From an uncultured Lachnospiraceae bacterium (lineage in GTDB: Bacteria; Bacillota; Clostridia; Lachnospirales; Lachnospiraceae): a stretch of DNA of 32,230 nucleotides. A program made the position numbers and the translations under genes. Shown here one piece after another: positions 23,709 through 31,723 of the stretch (the first letter of the stretch is position 1; every line of letters starts with the position of its first letter). The DNA is taken from NCBI GenBank assembly GCA_910588865.1, contig CAJUSJ010000022.1, positions 17,637 to 49,866 on the forward strand. The letters are read 5' to 3'. The notes under the pieces were generated by a model that was not told the DNA's origin, searched no databases, and worked only from the letters and a program-made list of their open reading frames with translations.

Positions 23709-23936
23709 TTATACGGTTATCTCTATCTGATTTCCCTCAAGATCCAGGATACAGCTCTCATAATATCCATCTCCCGTAGTACGGTGACCACTGACAACCG
23801 GGTATCCATCTTCCCTCAGGCGCTGTGTTAACTGATCCACTTTCTCTTTGCGGCCAGTGGAAAAAGCAACATGAATAAAGCCCAGCCTGGCTCCCTCTAA
23901 ATCTTTAACATACATCGAGGCATGTTCTATTTTCAC
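23709..23936 (-). pseudogene. VOC/glyoxalase-family gene with internal in-frame deletion
   Basis: A 75-residue frame from GTG 23936, with GGAGG upstream. It begins like a VOC protein (KIEHASMYVKDLEGA, 2-16) and jumps at residue 17 to the second half (GFIHVAFSTGRKEKVDQLTQRLREDGYPV ... SCILDLEGNQIEITV). VOC proteins of this kind are about 125 residues, so some 50 residues covering the rest of the first beta-alpha-beta module are missing. The join is in frame. The start lies 32 bases inside the 3' end of the ABC-F gene. Probably non-functional, although a half-size VOC that dimerises differently cannot be excluded. Confidence 0.7.
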
Positions 23937-25833
23937 CGTTCTCTCCTCCCCGCGTTATGGTGCCGGCACCTGCCAAATCCCATTCCATACATCTCTCATG
24001 CCATTCTTCCCACGCCTGTCGCCTCAACTCCATCAGCTCCGCGTACTTATCTTTCTCCTGCCATGTCTCCCCATTCCAGAACCCTTCCGACTCCTGCCAG
24101 CCCTGTATCATCTCATCCAGCTTCCCGCTGATGAGCTCCACCCTCTCCCTGGCTGTGTCCATGGCTTCCGCCGCGAGACGCAGCTTCCAGTCCTGGTAGG
24201 CTTCCTCCTCAGGGATCTCCCTGAGCCGGTGGCGTTCAGCCCTGGGAACGGCCCGGATCCCGGCGATCAGAGCCTGCTCCTCCGCCCTCACCTGGGCTCT
24301 GGGGCTCTCCCCTTTCTCCTGCCGCCTTTTCCTCTCCAGATAGTGCTCATACCCGAAAGGATAGTACATGACCGCGTCGCCCTCCAGGATCATCACCGCA
24401 TCCGCCACCTGACGGACAAAATACCGGTCATGGGACACAAACAGGATGGTACCTGTGTAAGCCTGAAAAGCGGATTCCAGGGTCTCTTTCGCATGGATGT
24501 CCATGTGGTTGGTGGGCTCGTCCAGCACCAGAAAATTGGGGCAGCTCTGGAGAAGCTCCGCCAGCACCAGCCTGGCTTTCTCGCCTCCGGACAAATCCTT
24601 CACCTGCTTTGCCGCCTGCCTGCCGCCAAAAAGATAATGCCCCAGGATGGTCCTGACCTCCTTGTCTGTCAGAGAGGGAAACCGCTGATGAAAATGTTCC
24701 GCCACCGTCTCGTCTGACGAGATCTCGGCGGAATTCTGATCAAAATATCCCATGGTGATCTGGTTTCCCAGAGAAATGGTGCCGGACAAAGCCTCCTTAA
24801 GCCCTGCCACGGTTTTTAAAAATGTGGTCTTCCCCGCTCCGTTGGGCCCAAGAACCCCGATCTTCTGCCCTTTCTTAATCCTCATGGTAATCTCAAACAG
24901 CGGGCTGTCATACCCCACCTTCAGCTCCTTTGCCGACAGGACCCACTTGCTCCCCTGTATTCCGGGGCTGATCTCCCCTGTAAAGATATGGGCCTGATCC
25001 TTCCTGGGCTTTTGGACCCTCTCCATCCTCTCCACAACCTTTTTCTTGGATCTGGCAAACCCGGCCTTCCGGGGTTTATGCTTAAATCTCTCCACCAACG
25101 CCTCAAGCCGCCGGATCTCCTCCTGCTGCCTGTCATAGGCCTTCTGCTGGAGCCGGATATTTTTTAATTTCTCCTGGCGGTAATGGGTGTAGTTGCCGGG
25201 ATAACGGACCAGTTTTCTGTCCGACAGCTCATACACCACCTCTGCCACCTGATCCAGGAAAAAACGGTCATGGGACACCATGACCACCGCGTGATCGTAC
25301 TGCTTCAGATAAGTCTCCAGCCACTCCACGGTCTCCATATCCAGGTGATTGGTAGGCTCGTCCAGCAAAAGCACATCCGGCTTCTCAAGAAGCAGGCGGA
25401 TCAGGGCGATCTTGGTCTGCTCTCCGCCGGAAAACTCTGAGATCCTCTTTTTCTTCTCCTTATGTTCAAAACCAAATCCCGCGAAAAGCCTGTCATACTC
25501 CTTCTCGTAGGAAAACCGTTCCATATCATAGGGATCCTTTACCGGGCATGCCTCCCAAAGCTCCTCCTCCACGGTCTTTGAGCTGTCAGAAAAGGCCTGC
25601 TGCCCAAGCATCCCCACTGTCAGCTTTCTTGACTGAAAGATGCCGGGGCCCTGCCGCCTGTCATCCTGGTCCAGCTCCAGTTCTCCCCCAAGAAGCCGCA
25701 GCAAGGTGGTCTTCCCTGCCCCGTTGATCCCCACCACCCCAATCTTTTCTCTGCCTTTTATCTCAAAATCAATGTGGGACAGCACCTGAATCCCTCCCAG
25801 GGATACGGTGCCGTCCTTAATCTGATACAACAT
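23905..25833 (-). CDS. ABC-F family ATPase (ribosome-associated)
   Basis: A 642-aa protein with two ABC ATPase domains and no membrane segment, so it is a soluble ABC-F factor acting on the ribosome. Domain 1 has Walker A GINGAGKT (35-42), SGGEQTKIALIRLL and LLLDEPTNHLD. An interdomain linker rich in K/R/E (about 225-285) includes KPRKAGFARSKKK. Domain 2 has GPNGAGKT, LSGGEKARLVLAELL and LVLDEPTNHMD. A C-terminal extension of ~120 residues is Glu/Trp-rich. ATG 25833 overlaps the preceding DsbA-like stop by one base (TAATG). Housekeeping translation factor versus antibiotic-resistance ABC-F cannot be separated by reading. Confidence 0.93.
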   Translation of the reverse strand: MLYQIKDGTVSLGGIQVLSHIDFEIKGREKIGVVGINGAGKTTLLRLLGGELELDQDDRRQGPGIFQSRKLTVGMLGQQAFSDSSKTVEEELWEACPVKDPYDMERFSYEKEYDRLFAGFGFEHKEKKKRISEFSGGEQTKIALIRLLLEKPDVLLLDEPTNHLDMETVEWLETYLKQYDHAVVMVSHDRFFLDQVAEVVYELSDRKLVRYPGNYTHYRQEKLKNIRLQQKAYDRQQEEIRRLEALVERFKHKPRKAGFARSKKKVVERMERVQKPRKDQAHIFTGEISPGIQGSKWVLSAKELKVGYDSPLFEITMRIKKGQKIGVLGPNGAGKTTFLKTVAGLKEALSGTISLGNQITMGYFDQNSAEISSDETVAEHFHQRFPSLTDKEVRTILGHYLFGGRQAAKQVKDLSGGEKARLVLAELLQSCPNFLVLDEPTNHMDIHAKETLESAFQAYTGTILFVSHDRYFVRQVADAVMILEGDAVMYYPFGYEHYLERKRRQEKGESPRAQVRAEEQALIAGIRAVPRAERHRLREIPEEEAYQDWKLRLAAEAMDTARERVELISGKLDEMIQGWQESEGFWNGETWQEKDKYAELMELRRQAWEEWHERCMEWDLAGAGTITRGGENGENRTCLDVC

Positions 25834-26447
25834 TATTTTCTTTCCTCTCCCGCGAATGGTCTGAGAATCTCTGTCATCTCCTCCTCTGTATAGGTCTTTA
25901 GGGCGATCTTCTGTCCGTTTACATAGATGGTGGGAACGGACGTTACTTTCAGCTCCTCCCTGGAATACCGGACAGCCTTCTTTTCCTCATCCGTGTAAAG
26001 TCCGTCTATAAGGGCCTGCCGGAAATCCTCCCTGTCAAGGCCAGACTCCCCTGCCAACTCACACAGCACGTCCATGTCGCCGATATCCTTTTCATCTGTA
26101 AAATACGCCCGGTAAACCTTATCGCTGTACACCTCTCCCCTTCCCTGCTCCTGGGCATAAAAATATCCCTCAAAGGCCAGCCTGGTGTAAGGCCGGGGAC
26201 AGACCTCCGGCGGCAGCTTCATATCCAGCCCCATCTGCCTGCAGGGCTCCTTAAGAATCTGATAGTGGGCTTTCCTGTTCTCATCATGGCAGGTATCCAC
26301 CCGGGGATCGGGCTCCTGAGTCAGCTCCAGGGGCTGCAGGGTAATCTTGGCCTTCAATCCCAGTTCCTCCAAAGCCTTCTTCAGAGCCACCTTTGCCACC
26401 AGGCAGTAGGGGCAGACAAAATCAGTGGTAAATAAAATATCCAGCAT
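25833..26447 (-). CDS. DsbA-family (FrnE-like) thiol oxidoreductase
   Basis: A 204-aa thioredoxin-fold protein without signal peptide, so cytoplasmic. The redox motif is C12-PY-C15 in DFVCPYCLVA, and the cis-Pro loop is VTSVPTIYVNGQKI near 170-183, with the all-helical DsbA insert between. ATG 26447 follows GAGGAGG. It is the first gene of an operon with the ABC-F gene and has a clear promoter (26531-26559). Some relatives are annotated as isomerase or stress proteins; the partner is unknown. Confidence 0.87.
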   Translation of the reverse strand: MLDILFTTDFVCPYCLVAKVALKKALEELGLKAKITLQPLELTQEPDPRVDTCHDENRKAHYQILKEPCRQMGLDMKLPPEVCPRPYTRLAFEGYFYAQEQGRGEVYSDKVYRAYFTDEKDIGDMDVLCELAGESGLDREDFRQALIDGLYTDEEKKAVRYSREELKVTSVPTIYVNGQKIALKTYTEEEMTEILRPFAGEERK

Positions 26448-26530
26448 CTTGATTCCTCCTCATATAATATGATATGCGGGCACAGGCTGTTTCCCGTCAT
26501 CTGTTTCTCCACCTATTGTGTTACTACCCT

Positions 26531-26559
26531 ATTGTATCAGTGAAGCCTGATTATTGCAA
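26531..26559 (-). promoter_or_regulatory. Promoter of the dsbA-like / ABC-F operon
   Basis: Minus-strand TTGCAA (26554-26559), a 17-base spacer and TACAAT (26531-26536). It is back-to-back with the threonine aldolase promoter. Confidence 0.7.
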
Positions 26560-26566
26560 GCAGCCC

Positions 26567-26595
26567 TTGCCTCCTGCCCTTTTTTCCTCTATACT
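26567..26595 (+). promoter_or_regulatory. Promoter of the threonine aldolase gene
   Basis: TTGCCT (26567-26572), a 17-base spacer and TATACT (26590-26595), about 38 bases upstream of the start codon. Confidence 0.7.
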
Positions 26596-26633
26596 ATTGA
26601 TTATTATCACTATATTTTTCAGGAGGCATATAC

Positions 26634-27662
26634 ATGTACAGCTTTACCAACGACTACAGCGAGGGGGCCCACCCCCGGATTCTCCAGGCCATGATGGAGG
26701 CCAACCTGACACAGAACACCGGATACGGCTTAGACACACACTCTGCCCGGGCAAAAGGGCTGATCCGCCATGAGATCGGCCAGCCCCAGGCGGATATCCA
26801 CTTTATCCCCGGCGGTACCCAGACCAACTTGATCGTCATCGCTTCCGCCTTAAGGCCCTACCAGGCCGTCGTCTCCGCCTCCACCGGCCATGTGAATGTT
26901 CACGAGACAGGAGCCATTGAGGCCACCGGTCACAAGGTCCTTGCCGTGAATACCCCGGACGGCAAGCTAACCCCCGCCCTGGTTCAGCAGGCCCTGGACA
27001 CCCACACCGACGAACACATGGTACAGCCAGGTATGGTCTACATATCCAACTCCACTGAGGTGGGAACCCAGTACACCAAGGCTGAGCTTGAGTCCCTGTC
27101 CCGCTTCTGCCGGTTAAACGGGCTTTATCTCTATATGGACGGTGCCCGCGTAGGGTCCGCTCTCACCAGTCCGGTTAATGACCTGACCCTGGCGGACATC
27201 GCCGGACTTACCGACGCGTTCTACATCGGCGGCACCAAAAACGGGGCTCTTTTTGGGGAAGCGGTGGTAATCCTCCACCAGGACTTAAAGAGAGATTTCC
27301 GCTACATGATCAAACAGCGGGGAGCCATGATGGCAAAAGGATGGCTTCTGGGGATTCAGTTCGAGGAGCTTTTCCAGAACAATCTGTTCTATGACCTGGC
27401 CCGCCACAGCAACCAGATGGCGGAAAAGCTTCGAACCGCCATCGCGGAGCAGGGATATTCGTTTGCCTCGGATTCCCGGACTAACCAGCTCTTCCCTGTC
27501 TTTCCTGACCAGGTGATCCGAAAACTGGCAGAGGACTTCACCTTTGAGATGAACGGGAAGGTGGATGAGACCCACTCCAGCATCCGCCTGGTCACTTCCT
27601 GGGCCACCAGGGAGGCGGGAGTTGACCAGTTTATCCAGGCCCTGAAAAACATGGCCACCTGA
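26634..27662 (+). CDS. ltaE: Low-specificity threonine aldolase (PLP enzyme)
   Basis: A 342-aa PLP-dependent fold-type I enzyme that splits threonine or allo-threonine to glycine and acetaldehyde. It starts FTNDYSEGAHPRIL, with NTGYGLDTHSARAK (28-41), FIPGGTQTNL (58-66), MDGAR with PLP-binding D169, and GGTKNGALFGEA with Schiff-base K202. Length matches the family. ATG 26634 follows CAGGAGG. It is monocistronic and convergent with the TIGR01440 gene. Beta-eliminating lyases are related, but the lysine context favours threonine aldolase. Confidence 0.93.
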   Translation: MYSFTNDYSEGAHPRILQAMMEANLTQNTGYGLDTHSARAKGLIRHEIGQPQADIHFIPGGTQTNLIVIASALRPYQAVVSASTGHVNVHETGAIEATGHKVLAVNTPDGKLTPALVQQALDTHTDEHMVQPGMVYISNSTEVGTQYTKAELESLSRFCRLNGLYLYMDGARVGSALTSPVNDLTLADIAGLTDAFYIGGTKNGALFGEAVVILHQDLKRDFRYMIKQRGAMMAKGWLLGIQFEELFQNNLFYDLARHSNQMAEKLRTAIAEQGYSFASDSRTNQLFPVFPDQVIRKLAEDFTFEMNGKVDETHSSIRLVTSWATREAGVDQFIQALKNMAT

Positions 27663-27782
27663 TAGCGGTCGCTGGTCCTGCCGCCAAGGGCTTTCCCCAC
27701 TGCCATTGTCTGTTCTGCCGCTTCCGCTCTTCTGGCGTCAGCTTTGTAAAATCCGGGCCCCCGCAAGCACCATCCACAGGCT

Positions 27783-28358
27783 CTACAGCTTCTCCGGATC
27801 GTACACGGCCCTCTGACCGCCTATGAATTTCGGCCTGACCCTCGCGCAGACCACCCGGGCCTCCCCTATGGACTTGGTCTGGATCCTCACCGGCACCGCC
27901 ACATCTCTCATGTGCATGCCGATCAGGGTATCTCCGATATCCATCCCCACATGGGCTTTTATATGTTCCACCGCTGTGGGGCATGTAAAAGCCTGCCAGG
28001 CCGCTGTGGCGAAGGAGCCTCCGGCTTTGGGCTGGGGAACCACATTCACTTCCTCATAGCCATACTGTTCCGCCGCCTCACGCTCCAGGATCAAAGCCCT
28101 GTTCAAATGCTCGCAGCACTGGGCTGCCAGCCATACGCCCCTCTCTCTGGCAGCCTGCCAGATTCCCTCAAACACCGCTTTGGCTGTCTCGGGATCCGAG
28201 GACTTGCCGATCTTTCCGCCAAGGATCTCGCTGGTGGAACACCCCACCACAAACAGCTGGCCCGGCTTTGCTTTTCCCTCCTTAAGAATCTCCTTTGCCG
28301 CCTCATAGCCCTGCTCCCTCAGCCGCTGTCTCTCCTGATCAAACACGTTCTCACTCAT
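27783..28358 (-). CDS. TIGR01440 / DUF436 (YwlG-like) conserved protein
   Basis: A 191-aa soluble protein of unknown function, conserved across Bacillota as YwlG. Recognisable stretches are LFVVGCSTSEILGGKIGKSS (about 35-54), AAQCCEHLNRALILERE (78-94), PQPKAGGSFATAAW (107-120) and HVGMDIGDTLIGMHMR ending in FIGGQRAVYDPEKL. ATG 28358 is preceded by a GGAAGGAA-type site. There is no neighbour in the same operon, and no clear terminator before the convergent aldolase 120 bases on. Confidence 0.88.
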   Translation of the reverse strand: MSENVFDQERQRLREQGYEAAKEILKEGKAKPGQLFVVGCSTSEILGGKIGKSSDPETAKAVFEGIWQAARERGVWLAAQCCEHLNRALILEREAAEQYGYEEVNVVPQPKAGGSFATAAWQAFTCPTAVEHIKAHVGMDIGDTLIGMHMRDVAVPVRIQTKSIGEARVVCARVRPKFIGGQRAVYDPEKL

Positions 28359-28400
28359 ATCCGGTTCCTTCCTTTCCCTCTAATTTTATTTTTTCGTTGT

Positions 28401-28447
28401 AAAAAACACAAGGGCCGTTTCCGCTGTCCTGTCAGCGAAAACGACCC
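28401..28447 (-). terminator. Terminator of the HMA gene
   Basis: The arms 28412-28426 and 28433-28447 form a 15-bp stem as minus-strand RNA, two of the pairs being G-U wobbles, with a 6-base loop. Minus strand then reads TTGTGTTTTTT. Confidence 0.78.
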
Positions 28448-28501
28448 CACTCAAAAACATTACTGTTCACAAATCCCTCGTGAACGCGGCAGCCTGTATG
28501 C

Positions 28502-28720
28502 CTATATCAGCACCTGGCAGTCCTCATCCACCTTCTTACAGGCTGCCGCCGCCTCCTTCACGATCTCGTCAAACCTGTCGTCATCCGCCTCGATCACCAG
28601 CCTCTGGGTCATAAAGCTGACCGTGGCCTCCTTCACACCTGGTATTTTGTTGATGGCCGCCTCCATCTTTGCCGCGCAATTGGCACAGTCTAAGTTCTCC
28701 ATCTTGAATTTCTTTTTCAT
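28502..28720 (-). CDS. HMA-domain metal-binding protein
   Basis: A 72-aa heavy-metal-associated domain protein (CopZ/ZntA N-terminal type). The metal site is C12-AN-C15 in MENLDCANCAAKM, followed by the usual beta-alpha pattern (INKIPGVKEATVSFMTQRLVIEAD). ATG 28720 follows GCAGGAGGA. In relatives such a small protein is followed by a P-type metal ATPase, but here it is a single gene ended by a terminator. An SmtB/ArsR-type operator and a promoter sit just upstream, so expression is probably metal-induced. The metal (Cu, Zn, Cd) is not predictable. Confidence 0.88.
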   Translation of the reverse strand: MKKKFKMENLDCANCAAKMEAAINKIPGVKEATVSFMTQRLVIEADDDRFDEIVKEAAAACKKVDEDCQVLI

Positions 28721-28755
28721 AAAAATATCCTCCTGCGATCTTCCACATGTTATTC

Positions 28756-28775
28756 ATATGAATAATTGTTCATAT
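28756..28775. promoter_or_regulatory. SmtB/ArsR-type operator
   Basis: A perfect dyad ATATGAA-N6-TTCATAT. The minus-strand core TGAACAATTATTCA matches the 12-2-12 pattern bound by zinc- or cadmium-sensing ArsR/SmtB repressors. It lies five bases past the -10 box, over the transcription start of the HMA gene. Confidence 0.75.
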
Positions 28776-28780
28776 ATGAA

Positions 28781-28808
28781 ATTATACACCCTTCACAGGA
28801 AAATGCAA
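28781..28808 (-). promoter_or_regulatory. Promoter of the HMA gene
   Basis: Minus-strand TTGCAT (28803-28808), a 16-base spacer and consensus TATAAT (28781-28786). Confidence 0.72.
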
Positions 28809-28864
28809 GAGTTTTTCAGAGAAGTTCTCACAGCACCTTCCAAAACGCTATCGGCCGTTCTGGC

Positions 28865-30742
28865 TTAAGACGGGTCTGACACTTCCTGAGATTTCACCGG
28901 GGCTTTTAAGATATCCATAAATTCCTCCCCGGTAATCGTCTCCTTTTCCAAAAGATAGGCCGCGATCTCATGGAGCTTCTCCTGGTTCTCACTCAGAAGC
29001 TCTTTGGCCTTGCGGTAGGCGGACTTCACCAGCTCCACCACTTCCTCGTCAATAACCTTGGCGGTATCCGGGGAACAGGCCAGAGACGTATCCCCTCCTA
29101 AATACTGATTGGTCACGGTCTCCAGGGCCACCATGCCGAACTGGTCGCTCATGCCGTAGCGGGTGACCATGGCCCGGGCCAGTTTGGTGGCCTGCTCAAT
29201 GTCATTGGCCGCCCCTGTGGTGATGGAACCGAAGATCAGCTCCTCCGCCGCCCGGCCCCCCGTGTAGGTGGCGATCTTGTTAAATGCCTCCTCCCGGCTC
29301 ATAAGATACCTCTGGTCCTTGTCCACCTGCATGGTGTAGCCCAGAGCGCCGGAGGTTCTGGGGATGATGGTGATCTTGTGGACCGGAGCGGAATCACTCT
29401 GGCATGCCGCCACCAGGGCATGGCCGACCTCGTGATAAGCCACGATCTTTTTCTCCTTCTCGCTGACACCAGAATCCTTCCTCTGATATCCGGCGATAAC
29501 CACCTCCACGCTCTCTTCCAGATCCTGCTGGCTCACCACGCTCCGTCCCATGCGCACTGCCCGCAGGGCTCCCTCATTGATGATATTGGCCAGCTCCGCG
29601 CCGCTGGCTCCCGAAGTAGCCCGGGCCACCTCCTTGTAATCCACATCATCGCTCATTTTCACATTCTTGCCATGAACCTTAAGGATGGCCTCCCGGCCTT
29701 TTAAATCCGGCAGCTCCACAGGTATTCTCCGGTCAAACCGACCCGGACGAAGCAGCGCCGGATCAAGAGATTCCGGCCTGTTGGTGGCTGCCAGGATCAC
29801 AACGCCCTTTCGTCCGTCAAAACCATCCATCTCCGCCAGAAGCTGGTTTAACGTCTGCTCCCGCTCATCATTGCCGGAGAATCCGCCGCCATCCCTCTTC
29901 TTTCCGATGGTATCGATCTCGTCGATAAACACGATACAGGGGGCCTTTTCATTGGCCTGTTTAAACAGATCCCGGACCTTGGCCGCCCCCATGCCCACAA
30001 ACATTTCCACAAACTCCGAACCAGAGATGGAGAAAAACGGCACCTTGGCCTCCCCTGCCACAGCCTTGGCCAGAAGGGTCTTTCCGGTTCCCGGAGGGCC
30101 TACCAATAAAGCGCCTTTGGGAAGAGCCGCGCCGATATCCGCGTATTTCTGAGGATTGTGGAGGAAATCCACGATCTCCTTCAAAGCCTCCTTGGCCTCC
30201 TCCTGACCAGCCACATCCATAAAAGTCTTTCCGGTCTCCGACTCCGCGTAGATCTTGGCATTGGACTTGCCAAAGGTCATGGCATTGCCGCCCATCCTCT
30301 TTTGCAGCTGCCGGGACAAGAACTGCCCCACCACCACAAAGAGAACAATGGGGATGATCCAGGAGATCAGAATGGAAACAAAGGGGGAAGCCGGTTCCAC
30401 GATGGTCTCGGAAAACATGATCCCCTTGGACATAAGCAGTTCCGTCAGCTCATCATCCGGCCAGTTTCCGGTCTTAAACTGCTGTACCATGTCCTCCCCC
30501 ATAATATTTTTCTGGCCTGTCTTGGCGAGAAACGTGATCTGCTGGTCATTTCTCCCCACCTGGGTCACGACCCCCTCCTCAATCATTTCCCGGAACGCGC
30601 TGTAGGGAACCTCTGTCACCGCGCGCCGCTGCATGGACGGCATGAGGAACAGATTCACCAGCATCATCACCAGCATGACGATGGCATAATAAAACATAAA
30701 CGGTTTCCTGTTATTGTCCGGCTTATTTTCCTTTATCCCCAT
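28865..30742 (-). CDS. ftsH: ATP-dependent zinc metalloprotease FtsH
   Basis: A 625-aa membrane-anchored AAA+ protease that degrades misfolded membrane proteins and regulators. Two transmembrane segments (about 15-34 and 122-140) flank an extracytoplasmic domain. Walker A is GPPGTGKT (215-222), Walker B VFIDEID (271-277), the second region of homology follows around NRPESLDPALLRPGRFDRR, and the zinc motif is H437-EVG-H441 with a further Asp in AANDIEQAT. The common motif is HEAGH, so Val at 439 is a mild variant. ATG 30742 has GAAGGAGAGG and lies 10 bases inside the flavodoxin gene, so the two are coupled. No terminator is obvious after the stop. Confidence 0.97.
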   Translation of the reverse strand: MGIKENKPDNNRKPFMFYYAIVMLVMMLVNLFLMPSMQRRAVTEVPYSAFREMIEEGVVTQVGRNDQQITFLAKTGQKNIMGEDMVQQFKTGNWPDDELTELLMSKGIMFSETIVEPASPFVSILISWIIPIVLFVVVGQFLSRQLQKRMGGNAMTFGKSNAKIYAESETGKTFMDVAGQEEAKEALKEIVDFLHNPQKYADIGAALPKGALLVGPPGTGKTLLAKAVAGEAKVPFFSISGSEFVEMFVGMGAAKVRDLFKQANEKAPCIVFIDEIDTIGKKRDGGGFSGNDEREQTLNQLLAEMDGFDGRKGVVILAATNRPESLDPALLRPGRFDRRIPVELPDLKGREAILKVHGKNVKMSDDVDYKEVARATSGASGAELANIINEGALRAVRMGRSVVSQQDLEESVEVVIAGYQRKDSGVSEKEKKIVAYHEVGHALVAACQSDSAPVHKITIIPRTSGALGYTMQVDKDQRYLMSREEAFNKIATYTGGRAAEELIFGSITTGAANDIEQATKLARAMVTRYGMSDQFGMVALETVTNQYLGGDTSLACSPDTAKVIDEEVVELVKSAYRKAKELLSENQEKLHEIAAYLLEKETITGEEFMDILKAPVKSQEVSDPS

Positions 30743-31257
30743 AATTCCTCTCCTTCTCTCTCATGTACAATTTCCTTGGCAAATGTTCTGGCATTCCTCA
30801 AATCTCTCTCATCTGGATGGAGCATGGCCTCCCGGTACGCCTGTATCAGCTCCCGAATCTCAGGGCTGTCCTTTCTCTTCTGCATGGCCTGGAATTTCTC
30901 CAAAACCTGGGGAGACATCTTCCCGGTACACAGAAACGCTCCTAAATACCGGTTGTCCTCCGGTATCAGCGCTTCCATCCTCTTAGATACCTGGCGGCAG
31001 TACTTCCGGTCCTCACCCATACCGCAGGTTCCGAATAAAGCCACATTTTTCCCGTGAAGACCCTCCAAAAAATCCAGGATATCCCGGCCGCAGATCCCCC
31101 TGTGAATCCAAAAGCCCACAAAATAGGTGTCCGCCTCGCCGCTCTGTTCCTCAATCTTCTGTATATCTTTGGACTTGCCCGGAAGGGCCTCAAAGATCTC
31201 CAGGGCAAGCTTCTGTGTATTGCCTGTCTGGCTGCTGTATATGACCAGATATTCCAT
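30733..31257 (-). CDS. Flavodoxin-family protein, possibly BilS-like
   Basis: A 174-aa flavodoxin-fold protein. The FMN phosphate loop is SSQTGNTQKLA (about 8-18), followed by YFVGFWIHRGICGRDILDFL and GKNVALFGTCGMGED, and it has a helical C-terminal extension (ELIQAYREAMLHPDERDL). Relatives with this C-terminus are annotated as flavodoxin family proteins, including BilS, the partner of gut bilirubin reductase; no reductase gene is visible here, so that label is only a possibility. ATG 31257 has AAAGGAGC at good distance. An in-frame ATG at 31332 would add 25 unconserved-looking residues. The 3' end overlaps ftsH by 10 bases. Confidence 0.82.
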   Translation of the reverse strand: MEYLVIYSSQTGNTQKLALEIFEALPGKSKDIQKIEEQSGEADTYFVGFWIHRGICGRDILDFLEGLHGKNVALFGTCGMGEDRKYCRQVSKRMEALIPEDNRYLGAFLCTGKMSPQVLEKFQAMQKRKDSPEIRELIQAYREAMLHPDERDLRNARTFAKEIVHEREGEELWG

Positions 31258-31332
31258 CCAGAATAGCTCCTTTCTCAGAACATGATCCCAATCCCCTTTT
31301 GGCGGGACCTGGAAGGTATGCTCTGTATTCAT

Positions 31333-31667
31333 ACCTTACGGCACCGAGTGCCTTAGCTCCCAAGGAGCATATATTATGGTATGCCCTTGGGTATATCTTA
31401 TGGTATATACTAAATTGTTCGGATTTTCAAGATATATACGAAATTATTTATAGACTTTTAGAGACTTTTTAGATTTGAGGTTTTTGCTGAAACCGTTACC
31501 CTGATTATCGTTCTCCCTTTTCTCTTCGCCGTCCTCTGTAAACCCCTGTTCTGGGAGTGGCCAAAGACTGTTTATCTGTTCAGGCCGGATGCACTTTGAA
31601 AAATTCTCTGATAAGGGACATTTGACATGTGTTGGATACACCATACCAGAAGTCAATTACAATGATA
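31333..31667. other. AT-rich intergenic region between flavodoxin leader and truncated ATPase
   Basis: No supported gene. Near the flavodoxin side lie two short hairpins read on the minus strand: GCTCC-TTG-GGAGC (about 31356-31368) and GGCAC-TCG-GTGCC (about 31340-31352), then the repeats noted separately. The remainder, toward the ATPase fragment, is AT-rich. A 70-codon minus frame at 31444-31656 has no ribosome site and no recognisable family. Confidence 0.5.
31398..31430 (-). promoter_or_regulatory. Possible flavodoxin-ftsH promoter overlapped by a repeat
   Basis: Minus-strand TTGAAA (31425-31430) and TATACC (31402-31407) have a 17-base spacer. The -10 overlaps one of two copies of TTATGGTAT (31374-31382 and 31398-31406), 24 bases apart, which may be regulator half-sites. 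Confidence 0.4.
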
Positions 31668-31690
31668 TATATGAGACAAAGTCTCATATA
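31668..31690. repeat. Perfect inverted repeat upstream of the ATPase fragment
   Basis: TATATGAGAC-AAA-GTCTCATATA: 10-base arms, 3-base loop. It sits about 30 bases upstream of the open part of the ATPase frame. It could be an operator, a transcript-end hairpin or the scar of an insertion/deletion. Confidence 0.6.
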
Positions 31691-31723
31691 ATGTTTATAA
31701 ATCTCAAGAAATGAGTATAATAA

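Noticed and set aside
31444..31656. 70-codon minus-strand open frame in the AT-rich edge
   Set aside because: TTG start, no ribosome site, low-complexity charged translation, no family recognised.
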